Assembly: GCA_021771035.1 (NCBI GenBank)
Contig: JAETPU010000008.1
Span: forward strand, 1 to 64,000
Length of the DNA stretch: 64,000 nucleotides
Direction of reading: 5' to 3'
Source of the DNA: Marvinbryantia formatexigens
GTDB lineage: Bacteria > Bacillota > Clostridia > Oscillospirales > Ruminococcaceae
The notes under the pieces were generated by a model. It saw only the letters and a program-made list of their open reading frames with translations, did not search any database and had not been told where the DNA came from. Of this stretch, positions 43,657 to 54,279 are shown piece after piece. A program made the position numbers and the translations under genes. Position 1 is the first letter of the stretch; each line of letters starts with the position of its first letter.

Positions 43657-43698
43657 AAGGGGCCCTCTCCGGTTATCAGAGAGAGCCCCTTATTCTTT
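43657..43698 (+). terminator. Hairpin downstream of murC
   Basis: 13-bp stem with one mismatch (43657-43669 with 43679-43691) followed on the + strand by ATTCTTTTTT. It lies between converging mazF and murC; 43359-43656 holds no gene. Confidence 0.65.
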
Positions 43699-43740
43699 TT
43701 TGCTGTCAGTCTCCCCTGCTTTTCCAGCGTGGGCACAACC

Positions 43741-45114
43741 TTATTTTTTGAGCATCAGCTTGGCGCACTTATAGATATCTCCGCAGCCCAGGGTAATCAC
43801 CAGATCCCCCGGCTGTGCGTGCGCCATCACATAGTCGGCAATCTCCTGGAAGGAGTCAAACCACACGCAGCCTTCGATTTTATCCGCCAAATCCTTGGAA
43901 TAGATGTTGTAGGTGTTGACCTCCCGGGAGCCCATAATCTCCGAAAGCACCACATGATCCGCAATGGCCAGCACCCGGGCGAAATCATCCAGCAGCATGG
44001 CGGTACGGGAGTAGGTAAAGGGCTGAAACACCGCCCAAACCTTTCGGAACTGCATCTGTTTGGCTGCCTCGAGGGTAACCTTCAGCTCCGCAGGATGGTG
44101 GGCATAGTCGTCCGCGATGGTAACTTCCCCTACTTTTCCCAGTACCTCGAACCTGCGCCCGGCGCCGCCGAACTGCTCCAGGTTCTCTGCGATTTCCTGG
44201 GGAGAAACGCCCAATTCCAGCGCGCAGGCGCAGGCCGCCAGGGCGTTGAGGATATTGTGCTCCCCGGGGACGTGCAGAGTAATGCGAACCGCAGTCTCCC
44301 CGCGGACTATCAAATCAAACTCCGTGTGGATCCCAGGCTTCACCTCTATATTTTTGCAGGTAATCTCATTGCCCGCTCCCCGCCCAAAGGTGACAACCGG
44401 CTGTGCGAGCCCCTCGATGGCCTTGAGGGTATTGGCGTCGTCCCCGTTTACAAGCAGCTTCTTGGTGGCCATGGCGGCGAACTTATGGAAAGATTTGATA
44501 ATATTTTCCAGAGTTCCGAAGTAGTCCAGATGATCCGCGTCCACATTCAGGATTACCGCGTAATCCGGTGCCAGATGCAAAAAGGTGTCCACAAACTCGC
44601 AGGATTCGCACACCATAATATCGGACTGGCCCACCCTGCCATTGCCGCCGATGGCCGGCAGCTTGCCGCCGATAACAGCAGTGGGATCCTTGCCTGCGCC
44701 CAGCAAAATCTGGGTGAGCATGGAACAGGCGGTGGTTTTCCCGTGGGTACCGGAAATACACACCGCGTTATGATAGTGCTTGGTGACGATTCCCAGAAGC
44801 ACGGAACGCTCGATGACCGGAATATCGCTTGCCAGGGCCGCAATCAGTTCCGGGTTATCCTTCATAATCGCGGCAGTATGGACAATGAGATCCGCCCCTT
44901 GGATATTCTCGGCGCGCTGGCCCATCGTAATCTGGATTCCCATTTTGCGCTCGGCGTTCAGCGTGTCCGTCTCGTTATTGTCCGAGCCCGTAATCTGATA
45001 TCCCTTGGCATGGAGGATCTGAACCAGGGGGTACATCCCCGAGCCGCCGATCCCGATGAAGTGGATGTGTTTTTTCCCATTTAAGATAGTTTCATCTGCT
45101 GTGAGGATTCTCAT
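43741..45114 (-). CDS. murC: UDP-N-acetylmuramate--L-alanine ligase
   Basis: Adds L-alanine to UDP-MurNAc, the first peptide step of peptidoglycan synthesis, in the cytosol. The 457-aa protein has all three Mur domains: the UDP-binding Rossmann start (HFIGIGGSGMYPLV), the ATP P-loop SGTHGKTT in the centre with the NVDADHLDYF motif, and the C-terminal domain with DDYAHHPAEL and FQPFTYSRT. I choose ATG 45114 (MRILTADET), after AAAGGGCGG. It is monocistronic and divergent from spoVG. Confidence 0.97.
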   Translation of the reverse strand: MRILTADETILNGKKHIHFIGIGGSGMYPLVQILHAKGYQITGSDNNETDTLNAERKMGIQITMGQRAENIQGADLIVHTAAIMKDNPELIAALASDIPVIERSVLLGIVTKHYHNAVCISGTHGKTTACSMLTQILLGAGKDPTAVIGGKLPAIGGNGRVGQSDIMVCESCEFVDTFLHLAPDYAVILNVDADHLDYFGTLENIIKSFHKFAAMATKKLLVNGDDANTLKAIEGLAQPVVTFGRGAGNEITCKNIEVKPGIHTEFDLIVRGETAVRITLHVPGEHNILNALAACACALELGVSPQEIAENLEQFGGAGRRFEVLGKVGEVTIADDYAHHPAELKVTLEAAKQMQFRKVWAVFQPFTYSRTAMLLDDFARVLAIADHVVLSEIMGSREVNTYNIYSKDLADKIEGCVWFDSFQEIADYVMAHAQPGDLVITLGCGDIYKCAKLMLKK

Positions 45115-45316
45115 TGAAAAATTCCGCCCTTTCCGGATAATTCTGCGCGCCAAACCGCCGCCGCGCAGCTGTTGTCTGTTCTGAGAGATAGTATGCCGCA
45201 TTCCAGGCAGCTAAAACACCGGGAAACACTTTTGTTTTCCCGCTGTGTCCCTGGGAATTCCCTGGTGTCTGTCCTCTGTGGGGACACCGTATCCCGCCGG
45301 CACACAGGCTACCATT

Positions 45317-45345
45317 ATTATACTCTACCAGAAGGCCTTTCACAA
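45317..45345 (-). promoter_or_regulatory. Promoter of murC
   Basis: Minus-strand TTGTGA (45345-45340), 17-nt spacer, TATAAT (45322-45317). It gives a leader of about 200 nt that includes a GGTGTC/GACACC hairpin. Confidence 0.8.
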
Positions 45346-45473
45346 CAACCCCACAGGATTTCAGCGAAAAAAGGCCCCATTCGCAGCAGAAAAACCTGTA
45401 CATCCCTGTATAAACCGCGCCGCCGCAGCCCACGATACCAGTATGCTGGCCGACAGATGAAAGGAGAACAGCC

Positions 45474-45767
45474 GTGAATATTTCAGACGTAAAAATCAGA
45501 AGATTATATCAGCAGGGACGCCTGCGGGCACTGGTATCCGTAACAGTGGGCGGGGATCTGGCCGTCCATGACATCAAAGTCATCGAGGGCGACGACCGCC
45601 TGTTTGTGGCCATGCCCAGCCGCAAGGATGACCGGGGCGCCTTCCGGGATATCGTACACCCCATTACCCCCGAGGCCCGCGCCCAGCTGGAGGACGCCAT
45701 TTTGGAGGCCTACCGGGAACACCTGGCCCAACAGGACGACGCAATTCTGGCCCAGTATGAATCCTAG
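45474..45767 (+). CDS. spoVG: SpoVG-family RNA/DNA-binding regulator
   Basis: A 97-aa protein of the SpoVG family, known as a septation and stage V sporulation regulator that binds nucleic acid. Motifs: MNISDVKIRRL, ALVSVTVGGDLAVHDIKVIEG, and the highly conserved LFVAMPSRKDDRGAFRDIVHPITPEAR. It starts at GTG after AAAGGAGAAC. Its presence is typical of Firmicutes and also occurs outside spore formers. Confidence 0.96.
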   Translation: MNISDVKIRRLYQQGRLRALVSVTVGGDLAVHDIKVIEGDDRLFVAMPSRKDDRGAFRDIVHPITPEARAQLEDAILEAYREHLAQQDDAILAQYES

Positions 45768-45790
45768 CCCCGATCTTTCCCGGGGATATT

Positions 45791-45814
45791 GGCGGCCCTG
45801 GTGCCGCCTTTTCT
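45791..45814 (+). terminator. Terminator of spoVG
   Basis: GGCGGC, 6-nt loop, GCCGCC, then TTTTCTTTT. Confidence 0.8.
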
Positions 45815-45828
45815 TTTGATCTTTTTCC

Positions 45829-45856
45829 TTGACAATTCACACTTTAGTGGTATACT
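45829..45856 (+). promoter_or_regulatory. Promoter of the copper-ATPase gene
   Basis: TTGACA (45829-45834), 16-nt spacer, TATACT (45851-45856). Confidence 0.85.
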
Positions 45857-45869
45857 ATAGCCAAAGACA

Positions 45870-45897
45870 CCCCACCCCCCTGGGGTAGTACCCCCCC
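45870..45897 (+). promoter_or_regulatory. CsoR-type operator
   Basis: A C-run/G-run element, CCCCACCCCCCTGGGGTAGT followed by ACCCCCC, of the form recognised by CsoR repressors (ACCCC...GGGGTA). It lies just downstream of the -10, where repressor binding would block transcription. The csoR gene lies at 48837. Confidence 0.7.
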
Positions 45898-46001
45898 GGC
45901 AGGGTTTGCCACACCAGTTTTGCTCCCCTCTTGGGCCACCGTGCCGGGGAGCCAGGGCTGGATTTGGATATCCGGATTCCGGCAGAAAGGAAGAAACCCA
46001 T

Positions 46002-48599
46002 ATGAAGCAGCAATTTACTGTAACCGGCATGAGCTGCGCGGCCTGCTCTGCCCATGTGGAAAAGGCCGTCGGGCGCCTGGACGGTGTGCAGGATGTTTCC
46101 GTAAGCCTGCTGACCAACACGATGCAGGTGACCTATGACGAATCTATGGTAAAACCCGCCGACATCGCCGGGGCGGTGAGCCATGCGGGCTACGGGGCAA
46201 GCCCCGTTTCCTCCTCCCGCTCGGATTCGACTCAATCCGCCCGGGAGGACGCCCAGGCTCAGGCCAAACAGGAGCTCGCCGGCATGAGGCACCGGCTCAT
46301 CGGCTCCCTGATCTTTTTGATTCCCCTGTTTTACATCTCCATGGGCCATATGATGGGCCTGCCCGTCCCCTCCTTCCTGCACGGGGAGCAAAACGCCCTG
46401 GCCTTCGCCTTGACTCAGTTCCTGCTGACCCTGCCCATCCTGTACCTGAACGACAAATATTTTAAGGTTGGCTTCACCTCCCTGTTCCGCGGCAGCCCCA
46501 ATATGGACTCCCTCATTGCCATCGGTTCCGCAGCCGCTGTCGTCTACGGGGTATTCGCCATCTTCCAAATCGGCTTCGGCATGGGCCGCGGCGATTGGGA
46601 TCTGGTGCGTCGGTATTCCATGGATCTGTATTTCGAATCCGCCGGAATGATTCTCACCCTCATCACCCTGGGAAAATACCTGGAGACAAGATCCAAGGGC
46701 AAGACCTCCGAGGCCATCAGCAAGCTGGTGGATCTGGCCCCCAAGACTGCCAATGTCCTGCGGGACGGTACAGAAGTTACGCTGCCGGTGGAACAGGTTC
46801 AGGTGGGGGATCTCCTGGTGGTGCGCCCGGGACAGAGTATCCCCGTGGACGGCGTTGTGCAGTCCGGCAGTTCCGCTGTGGATGAATCCGCCATCACCGG
46901 CGAGAGCATCCCCGTGGAAAAACATGAGGGGGATCCCTTAGTGGCCGCCACCATTAACCAGTACGGCCTGTTGCAGATGCAGGCCACCAAGGTTGGGGAT
47001 GACACTACCCTGGCTCAGATTATCCGCCTGGTGCAGGAGGCTGCTGCCTCCAAAGCACCCATCGCCAAGCTGGCGGACCGGGTCAGCGGCGTGTTTGTCC
47101 CGGCTGTCATCGCCATCGCCGTTATTGCCGCCGTCGTATGGCTCCTATTGGGCGCCACAGTGGAGTTTGCCCTTTCTATCGGCATCGCAGTGCTGGTAAT
47201 CTCCTGCCCCTGTGCCCTGGGCTTGGCAACTCCGGTGGCCATTATGGTGGGAACCGGGCGGGGCGCCCAACTGGGAATCCTGGTCAAATCCGCCGAGGCA
47301 CTGGAAATTGCCCACACGGTGGATACCGTGATCCTGGACAAAACCGGCACCATTACCCAGGGAAAACCCCGCGTGACCGATATCCTGCCCGCCGCTCCCT
47401 TTAGCTGTGAAGGGCTCCTCTCCCTGGCGGTGTCCCTGGAGGCGGGCAGCGATCATCCCCTGGCACAGGCCATCCGCAATTATGGTGAGGAGAAGGGCGT
47501 CTCCCCCTCACCGGTAAAAAACTTTCAATCTCTCACCGGGCAGGGGGTCACAGGTACCGTGGAGGGCGGCCCCGCCAGCGCCGGAAACCTGGCCCTGATG
47601 CGTCAGGAGGGTGCCTGGCGGCAGGAATTGGAGGAAATCTCCCTGCGCCTGGCCCAGGAGGGGAAAACCCCCCTGTTCTTTGCCCAGGGTTCTCAGCCGG
47701 CCGGCATCATTGCCGTGGCGGACACCATCAAGCCCACCAGTGCGCAGGCCGTGGCGGAATTTGCCGCCATGGGTATCGACGTCATCATGCTGACAGGCGA
47801 TAATGAGCGTACCGCCCAGGCCATCCAGCGCCAGGTGAATATCCCCCATGTCATCGCCCAGGTGATGCCTCAGGACAAGGAATCCGTGGTGGCCTCCCTG
47901 CAGGAGGAGGGCAAGCGCGTGGCAATGATCGGCGACGGCATCAATGACGCCCCGGCCCTCACACGGGCGGATGTGGGCATCGCCATCGGCGCCGGAACCG
48001 ATATCGCCATCGAATCCGCGGACATCGTGCTCATGCGCAGCGATCTGCTGGATGCCGTGAGCGCTGTACAGCTCAGCCGCAGCGTCATCCGCAACATCAA
48101 GGAAAACCTGTTCTGGGCCCTGTTTTATAATTCCATCGGCATTCCCCTGGCAGCCGGCGTTTTCTTTTCCCTGCTGGGATGGCTGCTCAACCCCATGTTC
48201 GCCGCGGCGGCCATGAGCCTGAGTTCCGTATGCGTGGTTTCCAACGCGCTGCGCCTCAAGCTGTTCCAACCGCGGTTTCGCACCAAGGGCACAGCCCCGG
48301 ATACACCTGCCGAACACCCTGAACCGGTTGTTTCCCAGCCGGTCAGGCTTCATAACCCAATTACAGAAAAAGGAGAGACTCAGACAATGACAACTAAAAC
48401 ACTGATGGTAGAAGGCATGATGTGCGCCCACTGCTCCGGCAGAGTGCAGAAGGCCCTGGAGGCCCTGGACGGCGTGTCCCAGGCGAAGGTGAGCCTGGAG
48501 GAGAAAAACGTGGTGGTCACCATGAGCGCCCCTGTAGAGGATTCTATCCTGGCTCAGGCAGTAACGGACGCCGGATACGAGGTAACCGGCATTGCCTGA
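46002..48599 (+). CDS. copA: Copper-translocating P1B-type ATPase with N- and C-terminal HMA domains
   Basis: An 865-aa membrane pump exporting Cu(I). The N-terminal metal-binding domain carries [11 protein letters not shown] (C12, C15). Eight transmembrane helices include the CPC metal site ([16 protein letters not shown]). The actuator loop has TGESIPVEK, the phosphorylation site is [12 protein letters not shown], and the ATP-binding motifs are HPLAQAI and [12 protein letters not shown]. Unusually a second HMA domain is fused at the C-terminus (residues about 797-865, [11 protein letters not shown]), resembling a CopZ chaperone. ATG 46002 follows AAAGGAAG. Expression is predicted to be copper-induced through CsoR. 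Confidence 0.95.
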   Translation: MKQQFTVTGMSCAACSAHVEKAVGRLDGVQDVSVSLLTNTMQVTYDESMVKPADIAGAVSHAGYGASPVSSSRSDSTQSAREDAQAQAKQELAGMRHRLIGSLIFLIPLFYISMGHMMGLPVPSFLHGEQNALAFALTQFLLTLPILYLNDKYFKVGFTSLFRGSPNMDSLIAIGSAAAVVYGVFAIFQIGFGMGRGDWDLVRRYSMDLYFESAGMILTLITLGKYLETRSKGKTSEAISKLVDLAPKTANVLRDGTEVTLPVEQVQVGDLLVVRPGQSIPVDGVVQSGSSAVDESAITGESIPVEKHEGDPLVAATINQYGLLQMQATKVGDDTTLAQIIRLVQEAAASKAPIAKLADRVSGVFVPAVIAIAVIAAVVWLLLGATVEFALSIGIAVLVISCPCALGLATPVAIMVGTGRGAQLGILVKSAEALEIAHTVDTVILDKTGTITQGKPRVTDILPAAPFSCEGLLSLAVSLEAGSDHPLAQAIRNYGEEKGVSPSPVKNFQSLTGQGVTGTVEGGPASAGNLALMRQEGAWRQELEEISLRLAQEGKTPLFFAQGSQPAGIIAVADTIKPTSAQAVAEFAAMGIDVIMLTGDNERTAQAIQRQVNIPHVIAQVMPQDKESVVASLQEEGKRVAMIGDGINDAPALTRADVGIAIGAGTDIAIESADIVLMRSDLLDAVSAVQLSRSVIRNIKENLFWALFYNSIGIPLAAGVFFSLLGWLLNPMFAAAAMSLSSVCVVSNALRLKLFQPRFRTKGTAPDTPAEHPEPVVSQPVRLHNPITEKGETQTMTTKTLMVEGMMCAHCSGRVQKALEALDGVSQAKVSLEEKNVVVTMSAPVEDSILAQAVTDAGYEVTGIA

Positions 48600-48836
48600 C
48601 CCATACCCTCGGGGCTTTACCGAGGCGGCGAAGGCGCCTGCACATCCTCTCCCCGCAAACCCAGTCTGCCGTATTATCGGCGGCCCTTTGTACTGTAGTA
48701 AACCGCCGCGGATGTAGAGATGCGCGGCACAGCCATTCTAGGGGGGAGCCGGTTTCCCAGCTTTTTCCGACAGGCCCCGGGATTTGCGATGCTTTAGTTC
48801 CACGAAAAGTATACTCCCGAAAGGAGGGATCCCCCT

Positions 48837-49112
48837 ATGAAGGCGGATCCAGTTCAGGTAAACCGATTATTAAAAACGGCCCGGGGACAGCTGGACGGTA
48901 TTCTCAAAATGGTGGAGGAGGACCGCTACTGCATGGATATCTCCAACCAGCTGCTGGCCACCATCTCCATTCTCAGCCGCGCCAACCGGGAGGTTCTGCG
49001 CGCCCACATGGAGGCCTGTATCCGCAGTGCCTTTGAAGAAGGTTCCGAGGAGGATAAAACGCAGAAAACCCAGGAAATTCTCACCCTGCTGGACAAACTG
49101 GCCCAGCCCTGA
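48837..49112 (+). CDS. csoR: CsoR-family copper-sensing repressor
   Basis: A 91-aa all-helical repressor (DUF156). The Cu(I) ligand set C-H-C is visible: C32 (DRYCMDIS), H57 and C61 (RAHMEACI). The start VNRLLKTARGQLDGI is typical. It is encoded 237 nt after copA on the same strand and preceded by AAAGGAGGG. It is predicted to bind the operator at 45870-45897 and release it when copper binds. RcnR/FrmR relatives are less likely because of the C-H-C pattern. Confidence 0.94.
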   Translation: MKADPVQVNRLLKTARGQLDGILKMVEEDRYCMDISNQLLATISILSRANREVLRAHMEACIRSAFEEGSEEDKTQKTQEILTLLDKLAQP

Positions 49113-49206
49113 GAGTGCGATATCCCTGCCGGATACCCAAATCAAGAAATGTGCTTACATCCCCATTGACATATGGATGCTTCCCCCATGATAGAAGGAC
49201 AACGCC

Positions 49207-49241
49207 AAGAGGGCGGCGGGAAATTTTCCCGCCGCCCTCTT
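49207..49241 (-). terminator. Hairpin after the cysteine-rich gene
   Basis: A perfect 17-bp stem (49207-49223 with 49225-49241) around one base, 35 nt after the stop of the minus-strand mini-gene and facing csoR. It is likely shared by both strands. Confidence 0.75.
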
Positions 49242-49276
49242 GCGTCGTGGTTATTCAGGAGTTGGAGACAAATCCC

Positions 49277-49453
49277 TTAGTCGCAGCAGCCGCAGCCATT
49301 GTTGGCACATCCGCAGCCACAGCCGTTGTTTCCACCGCAGCCGCAGCCACAGCCACAGTCATTGCCGCATCCGCAGCTGTTGTTTCCGCCGCAGCAGCAG
49401 AACAGAAGAATCAGGATAAGTATCCAGCAGCAATTTCCACCAAAACAGTTCAT
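49277..49453 (-). CDS. Cysteine/glycine-rich mini-protein (HCB type)
   Basis: A 58-aa protein with 18 cysteines. It has a short hydrophobic stretch (CCWILILILLFCCC, residues 8-21), then repeated CGCG units with GGNN spacers, ending GCGCCD. This matches the 'chorion class high-cysteine HCB protein 13' type of Clostridia. GGAGG lies just upstream of the ATG. Many paired cysteines suggest metal binding or extensive disulfides, and the hydrophobic stretch a membrane or surface location. Its place beside the copper locus makes metal binding attractive but untested. Confidence 0.85.
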   Translation of the reverse strand: MNCFGGNCCWILILILLFCCCGGNNSCGCGNDCGCGCGCGGNNGCGCGCANNGCGCCD

Positions 49454-49860
49454 AGAGAAAACCTCCTAAATTTGATTTCACCCTATCCTATGTCAGAAGC
49501 GGATAGCGGGTACCTTGTCCCGCTTCCATTTTCTTTTTCTTCCCGGTTTTTCCGAATCCGCACAGGTTCTCAGCCCCTGCCGCGGCTATCCGCGCAAACG
49601 CGCCTGCAACGCCATTCTGCCGCGTTTTTTCACGTGTGAATTTCCCCGGCGAATCCCCCCGATCCGCTGGGGCGCACTGTAAAAATTCTTTTTCCAAGCT
49701 GGTTTTCTCCCCCGTTTCAGGGTGCGCCGCCTCCTACTGGAAAGCGGGCGGTTCCGGATTGCCCCAACTGGCGACCGCAGTTCCCATCAAATGGAATAAA
49801 AGAGAAAAAGCCGCCCATATTATAGTTACGATTGATTTTAAAGAAATGGTGGTGCGGCTC

Positions 49861-52341
49861 ATGAGCTCCTTTTCTCCCGATTCCTTTACCTCCTATGCCC
49901 AATCCGCGTTAAAGCTGGCGGGCCAGCAGGCGGCCGCCTGCGCAAGCTCCCATGTGGAAAGCCTGCATCTGTTATATGGCCTTCTGGCGCAGGAAAAGGG
50001 CATGGCCGCCTGTGTTTTACAGGAAGAGGGCCTCACCGCTGCCGCCGTGGCAGCTATCTTTCTGCCCTCCCCCAGCCCGGCCCGGCAAAAACCTCAGAGC
50101 ACGCCGCAGCTGTCCCCCAGGGCCCGCAAAATCGTGGAACGGGCCAGAATTGAAGCAAAGCTCTACGGGAGCGAGAAAATTGCCACCGAGCATATTCTTA
50201 TCGCCCTTTTAAAGGATGAGGACTGCCGGGCCTGCCGTATCCTGACAGAATCCGGATTCGATGTCCCGGGGATTCTGTGTACGGTATGCGGAGCCCTCAA
50301 GCGGGAGCGCCCGGCGGCGGCTTGTCCATCTTCCGCCCCCAGCGCCCCGGATCCGGGAAAGCTGGGGCGCTATTCGGTCAACCTGACTCAAATAGCCCGG
50401 CAGGGCAAGCTGGATCCGGTCATTGGGCGGGACAGCGAAATCCTGCGGGTGATGCAGGTGCTCTGCCGCAGAACCAAGCACAATCCCTGCCTGATTGGTG
50501 AAGCGGGCGTTGGCAAAACCGCTATCGCGGAGGGAATCGCCCAGAAGCTCCTTCAGCCGGATTCTCCGTTTCTGCTGCGGGAAAAACAGATTTTTTCCCT
50601 GGATATGACCTCGCTTTTGGCGGGCACCAAATACCGGGGTGACTTTGAGGAACGCATCAAGGGGATTCTGGAGGAGGTTTCCAAAAACGATTCCATAATC
50701 CTGTTTATCGACGAGGTGCACACCCTCATCGGCGCCGGGGCGGCAGAGGGCGCCATCGACGCCGCCAATATCCTCAAGCCCTATCTGGCGCGGGGACAAA
50801 TTCAGGTAATCGGCGCTACCACCCGGGAGGAATACCAAAAATACATCGAAGCGGACAGCGCGCTGGCGCGCCGGTTCCAGTCCATCTATGTGGAGGAGCC
50901 CTCCCCGCAGGAGGCGGAGGAAATCCTGCTGGGCCTGCGGGAACGCTATGAACAGCACCACCATGTGCAGATCACCGACAATGCCGTACGCCGGGCGGTT
51001 TCGGTTTCCCTGCGCTGTATGCCGGAAAAAAAGCTGCCGGACAAGGCCATCGATCTGATGGATGAGGCCGCCTCCAGAGCCCATTTTGAGGAATTCAGCC
51101 CCGGATGTGGTGTCCCTATGGAGCTCAGGCGCACTCTCCAGCAGCTCTCCCGGGACAAGGAACAGGCAGTCAACGATCTCAATTTTGATCTGGCCTTCTC
51201 CCTGCGGGAAAAGGAAAAGGAACTCTCCCGCAGCCTTCAGGCTGAATCCAGCGCGCCGGACAGCGAATACCCGGTGGTGGATGTCCCTCAGATTGACCGG
51301 GTGGCCAGCGAAATCAGCGGGATTCCCACCGGGGAATTGGCAATGGATCAGCGCCAGCGGCTGCTGATGCTGGAGGCTAGCATCACAAAGCGTATTGTGG
51401 GGCAGCAGTCCGCCATCCAGGCGGTATGCAGCTGTATCCGCCGCAACAGCGCCGGGCTGCGGGACGAAACCAAACCTATCGGCTCCTTTTTGTTCCTGGG
51501 CCCCACAGGCGTGGGAAAAACCGAGCTCGCCAAGGCCCTCACTCAGGCGCTGTTTTCCAGCGAAAAGGATATGATCCGCCTGGATATGTCGGAATATATG
51601 GAAAAGCACAGCGTCTCCAGGCTGATTGGCTCCCCTCCCGGCTATGTGGGCTTTGAGCAGGGCGGCCAGCTCACCGATGCCGTGAGGCAGCATCCCTATA
51701 CGGTATTGCTCCTGGACGAGGTGGAGAAAGCGCACCCGGATGTGCTCAACCTGCTGCTGCAAATCCTGGAGGAAGGGGTTCTCACCGATTCCAAGGGCCG
51801 CACTGTCAGCTTCCGGCACACCCTGATTCTCATGACCTCCAATTTGGGCGCCCGCCAGATGACGGATTCCGGAATTTTGGGATTCTGCGCCACCGAATCC
51901 GGTTCCCAGGAGGCGGTTCGGGCCAAAATCCGTTCTCAGCTGCAGGAGCAATTTCGTCCCGAACTGCTCAACCGGATGGATGAAATTGTGTTTTTCGAAC
52001 GCCTTGGCCGGGAGGACTACCTGAAAATTGCCCGGCTGCTTCTGAACGCGCTGGCGCAGCGGGCCGAAAAACGCGGTATCACCCTGCGGTTTACTTCAAA
52101 CGCCGTCAAAGCCGCCGCCGATGCGGCCTCCGAGGATCGGGGCAGATATGGGGCACGTCCAATCCGCAGAAAAATCCAGAGCGGTATCGAACCCATCCTG
52201 GCCCAGGCTATGCTCAACAGTACCGGCGGGCTCAGCGGTCGCAGCCTTTTGTGCGATTACCAGGACGGTTCCTTCACCCTGCTGCCCCTCGAAGAAACAG
52301 CCGTGACAGCCGGTTCACCTCCCGCTGTCACACAGGTATAG
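49861..52341 (+). CDS. clpC: ClpC-type AAA+ ATPase
   Basis: An 826-aa Hsp100 unfoldase that feeds ClpP. An N-terminal Clp repeat domain (residues 1-145) is followed by D1 with Walker A GEAGVGKT (213-220) and Walker [11 protein letters not shown] short UVR-like coiled middle ([20 protein letters not shown]) comes next, then D2 with GPTGVGKT and [14 protein letters not shown], sensor SNLGAR and [12 protein letters not shown]. The UVR motif points to ClpC rather than ClpB. The start could be ATG 49861 or 49846. ctsR, mcsA and mcsB do not precede it. Confidence 0.9.
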   Translation: MSSFSPDSFTSYAQSALKLAGQQAAACASSHVESLHLLYGLLAQEKGMAACVLQEEGLTAAAVAAIFLPSPSPARQKPQSTPQLSPRARKIVERARIEAKLYGSEKIATEHILIALLKDEDCRACRILTESGFDVPGILCTVCGALKRERPAAACPSSAPSAPDPGKLGRYSVNLTQIARQGKLDPVIGRDSEILRVMQVLCRRTKHNPCLIGEAGVGKTAIAEGIAQKLLQPDSPFLLREKQIFSLDMTSLLAGTKYRGDFEERIKGILEEVSKNDSIILFIDEVHTLIGAGAAEGAIDAANILKPYLARGQIQVIGATTREEYQKYIEADSALARRFQSIYVEEPSPQEAEEILLGLRERYEQHHHVQITDNAVRRAVSVSLRCMPEKKLPDKAIDLMDEAASRAHFEEFSPGCGVPMELRRTLQQLSRDKEQAVNDLNFDLAFSLREKEKELSRSLQAESSAPDSEYPVVDVPQIDRVASEISGIPTGELAMDQRQRLLMLEASITKRIVGQQSAIQAVCSCIRRNSAGLRDETKPIGSFLFLGPTGVGKTELAKALTQALFSSEKDMIRLDMSEYMEKHSVSRLIGSPPGYVGFEQGGQLTDAVRQHPYTVLLLDEVEKAHPDVLNLLLQILEEGVLTDSKGRTVSFRHTLILMTSNLGARQMTDSGILGFCATESGSQEAVRAKIRSQLQEQFRPELLNRMDEIVFFERLGREDYLKIARLLLNALAQRAEKRGITLRFTSNAVKAAADAASEDRGRYGARPIRRKIQSGIEPILAQAMLNSTGGLSGRSLLCDYQDGSFTLLPLEETAVTAGSPPAVTQV

Positions 52342-52381
52342 GCGCTGCAATCCCCACTTCCGGCCATGCCCCGGCGAACAC

Positions 52382-52422
52382 AAAAAACGGATGGGTTCCA
52401 TGGAGGAACCCATCCGTTTTTT
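52382..52422. terminator. Bidirectional terminator between clpC and marR
   Basis: Perfect 18-bp stem (52382-52399 with 52405-52422) with A/T runs at the base, serving both converging genes. Confidence 0.92.
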
Positions 52423-52483
52423 ATGTTCTTCTGTTTTCCAGGAGGCGCAGGGCCCCGGCGGCCCCACACCAAAAAGCAGCGCC

Positions 52484-52936
52484 TTACGGCTCCTCCCGGG
52501 AGAGCGCCTGCTGCTCAAACTGGATCACCCGCTCCAGCAGGCGAATTACCTCCAGGGCATCCTCATTACCCAAAAAGGCGATGAGAGCCTGGGTGGTCTG
52601 CAGCCGTCGCTGCATACAGTCCCGGATCATGGTTCTGCCCTTCTGGGTAAGCACCAGGTTTGTCACCCGGCGATCGTTGCGATCCACTTCCCGGTTTAAA
52701 AACCCTTTTTCCTCCAGACGGCTCACCACCGGCGTCACGGTAGGGGGTGTCACTCCCATGAAACGGCTGATATCGGATACCTTGATATCCCGGTTCTCCT
52801 CATTGCGGTCCAAATATGCCAAAAGTGCAAACTCCCCGGGCCGCAGCGGCATCATGTCCCGGTTGCGCAGCATATTATGCCGCATTCCGGAATCCATCGT
52901 ATCCAGAAATTTCTGAGCCAAGTCCATTGTTTCCAT
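52484..52936 (-). CDS. MarR-family transcriptional regulator
   Basis: A 150-aa winged-helix regulator. The DNA-binding core at about residues 50-105 reads KVSDISRFMGVTPPTVTPVVSRLEEKGFLNREVDRNDRRVTNLVLTQKG, with the conserved DRR wing. The N- and C-terminal helices form the dimer. The start follows GGAAGGAG. There is no adjacent transporter, so the target may be elsewhere. The 276-bp gap upstream to the coiled-coil gene shows no gene. Confidence 0.92.
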   Translation of the reverse strand: METMDLAQKFLDTMDSGMRHNMLRNRDMMPLRPGEFALLAYLDRNEENRDIKVSDISRFMGVTPPTVTPVVSRLEEKGFLNREVDRNDRRVTNLVLTQKGRTMIRDCMQRRLQTTQALIAFLGNEDALEVIRLLERVIQFEQQALSREEP

Positions 52937-53212
52937 CTAACTGCTCCTTCCTTTGAGGGATTCATACCACTTCGGAAATCCCGGTTTGCAGCCGTTCCAT
53001 TGGGTTGTCAGGTACTAAACCGAGCCTGAAGGCGTCCCCTTCAAGCCGCGCCCTCCTGCCCCTCCAACACAGCTGCTCTTTTTTCTCCGCATTATCCTAT
53101 TCGACAGCATCCGGCCGTTCTTTCAAACATATTGTCTCATCCCAGGCCCCGCCGGCCATGAACCCGATACTCGGGGACAGTACGGCCGCGCCTGGCAGAA
53201 ATAGGCCGCGCC

Positions 53213-53668
53213 TCAGCGCAGCATCTGGTTTTTCAGCGCCTGGCGCGTTGTCTTTACCTCGCCGTGGGCCTGCGCCAGCACCTGCTCCGTGTTATCCAAA
53301 AGGCTGCAGGCAAACTCATTGGCCGCCCGCTTAATCTGCCGGGCCTGCTGCTGGGCATCCCCCAGCATCTCATTGGCCTGCAGTTTGGCCTCCCGCACAA
53401 TCTCATCCCTGGAAACCAGTAGCTTGGCGCGCTCCTGCCCATGGCGCATAATGTCCTGGGCCTCCTTCCGGGCATCCGCCAGAATCTGGGCCCGGTCCCG
53501 CACAATCTCCCGTGCCTTCTGCACCTCAACCGGCAGCGCCTGGCGGATATCGTCAATCAAATCCTGGGCGCGCTGTGTATCCACCATCCGGCGTCCTCCG
53601 CTCAACGGCAGGCCGCGGGCCTGATCCAGCAGCTCCTCCAATTCATTCAGCAGTGCTTCTACATTCAT
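53213..53668 (-). CDS. Coiled-coil protein (ATP synthase b/DivIVA-like)
   Basis: A 151-aa, highly charged helical protein. Almost all of it from residue 28 on is heptad-like ([43 protein letters not shown] and so on), similar in character to F-type ATPase b subunits and DivIVA tails but with no membrane segment. It overlaps coaD by ATGA (53665-53668), so translation is coupled. Such a protein regularly follows coaD in Clostridia; its role is unknown, perhaps cell division or scaffolding. Confidence 0.75.
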   Translation of the reverse strand: MNVEALLNELEELLDQARGLPLSGGRRMVDTQRAQDLIDDIRQALPVEVQKAREIVRDRAQILADARKEAQDIMRHGQERAKLLVSRDEIVREAKLQANEMLGDAQQQARQIKRAANEFACSLLDNTEQVLAQAHGEVKTTRQALKNQMLR

Positions 53669-54180
53669 ATGCTTGCTCCCTTAGCTTCCTGAGCCGTGTC
53701 CCTGGGGCACAGCCGCGCCTGTATATCCTCCAGCAGCTGGCTGGGTACAAAGTCCGCGATATCCCCGCCAAAGCTGGCCACCTGCTTGACAATGCTGGAA
53801 CTGAGATACATATGCTCCGCATTGGTTGTCAGAAAAACCGTATCTGCCTGGGGATAAAGCTTCTTGTTGGTCAATGCCATCTGAAATTCATACTCAAAAT
53901 CCGACACCGCGCGCAGCCCCTTCACAATGACAGTGGCCTGTTTTTCGCGCATATAATCCACCAGCAGCCCATGGTAAGCGTCCACTGTCACATTGGACAG
54001 ATGGCCCGTTACCCGCCGGATAAGCTCCACCCGCTCCTCCACGGAAAAGCTGGGATTCTTTGCCGGGTTGATAACCACCAATACAATCACTCTGTCAAAC
54101 AGCCTGGCTGCCCGCGAGATTATATCCAAATGTCCTTTTGTCACCGGATCAAAGCTTCCCGGACAAATGGCAATTTTCAT
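53665..54180 (-). CDS. coaD: Phosphopantetheine adenylyltransferase
   Basis: Transfers AMP from ATP to 4'-phosphopantetheine in coenzyme A synthesis. The 171-aa protein has the nucleotidyltransferase motif [14 protein letters not shown] (residues 8-21, T/HxGH type) and the signature [16 protein letters not shown] near the C-terminus. It follows rsmD by 99 nt, as in many Firmicutes. Confidence 0.97.
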   Translation of the reverse strand: MKIAICPGSFDPVTKGHLDIISRAARLFDRVIVLVVINPAKNPSFSVEERVELIRRVTGHLSNVTVDAYHGLLVDYMREKQATVIVKGLRAVSDFEYEFQMALTNKKLYPQADTVFLTTNAEHMYLSSSIVKQVASFGGDIADFVPSQLLEDIQARLCPRDTAQEAKGASI

Positions 54181-54279
54181 GGAATCGTTCCTTCCTTCTC
54201 TGGGGATTCTTCCGGCCGGGCCTGTGCCGCCCCCAACGCTTTTACAAGCCGGCGGATACCGGGCCGGGCTTTTGGATCA

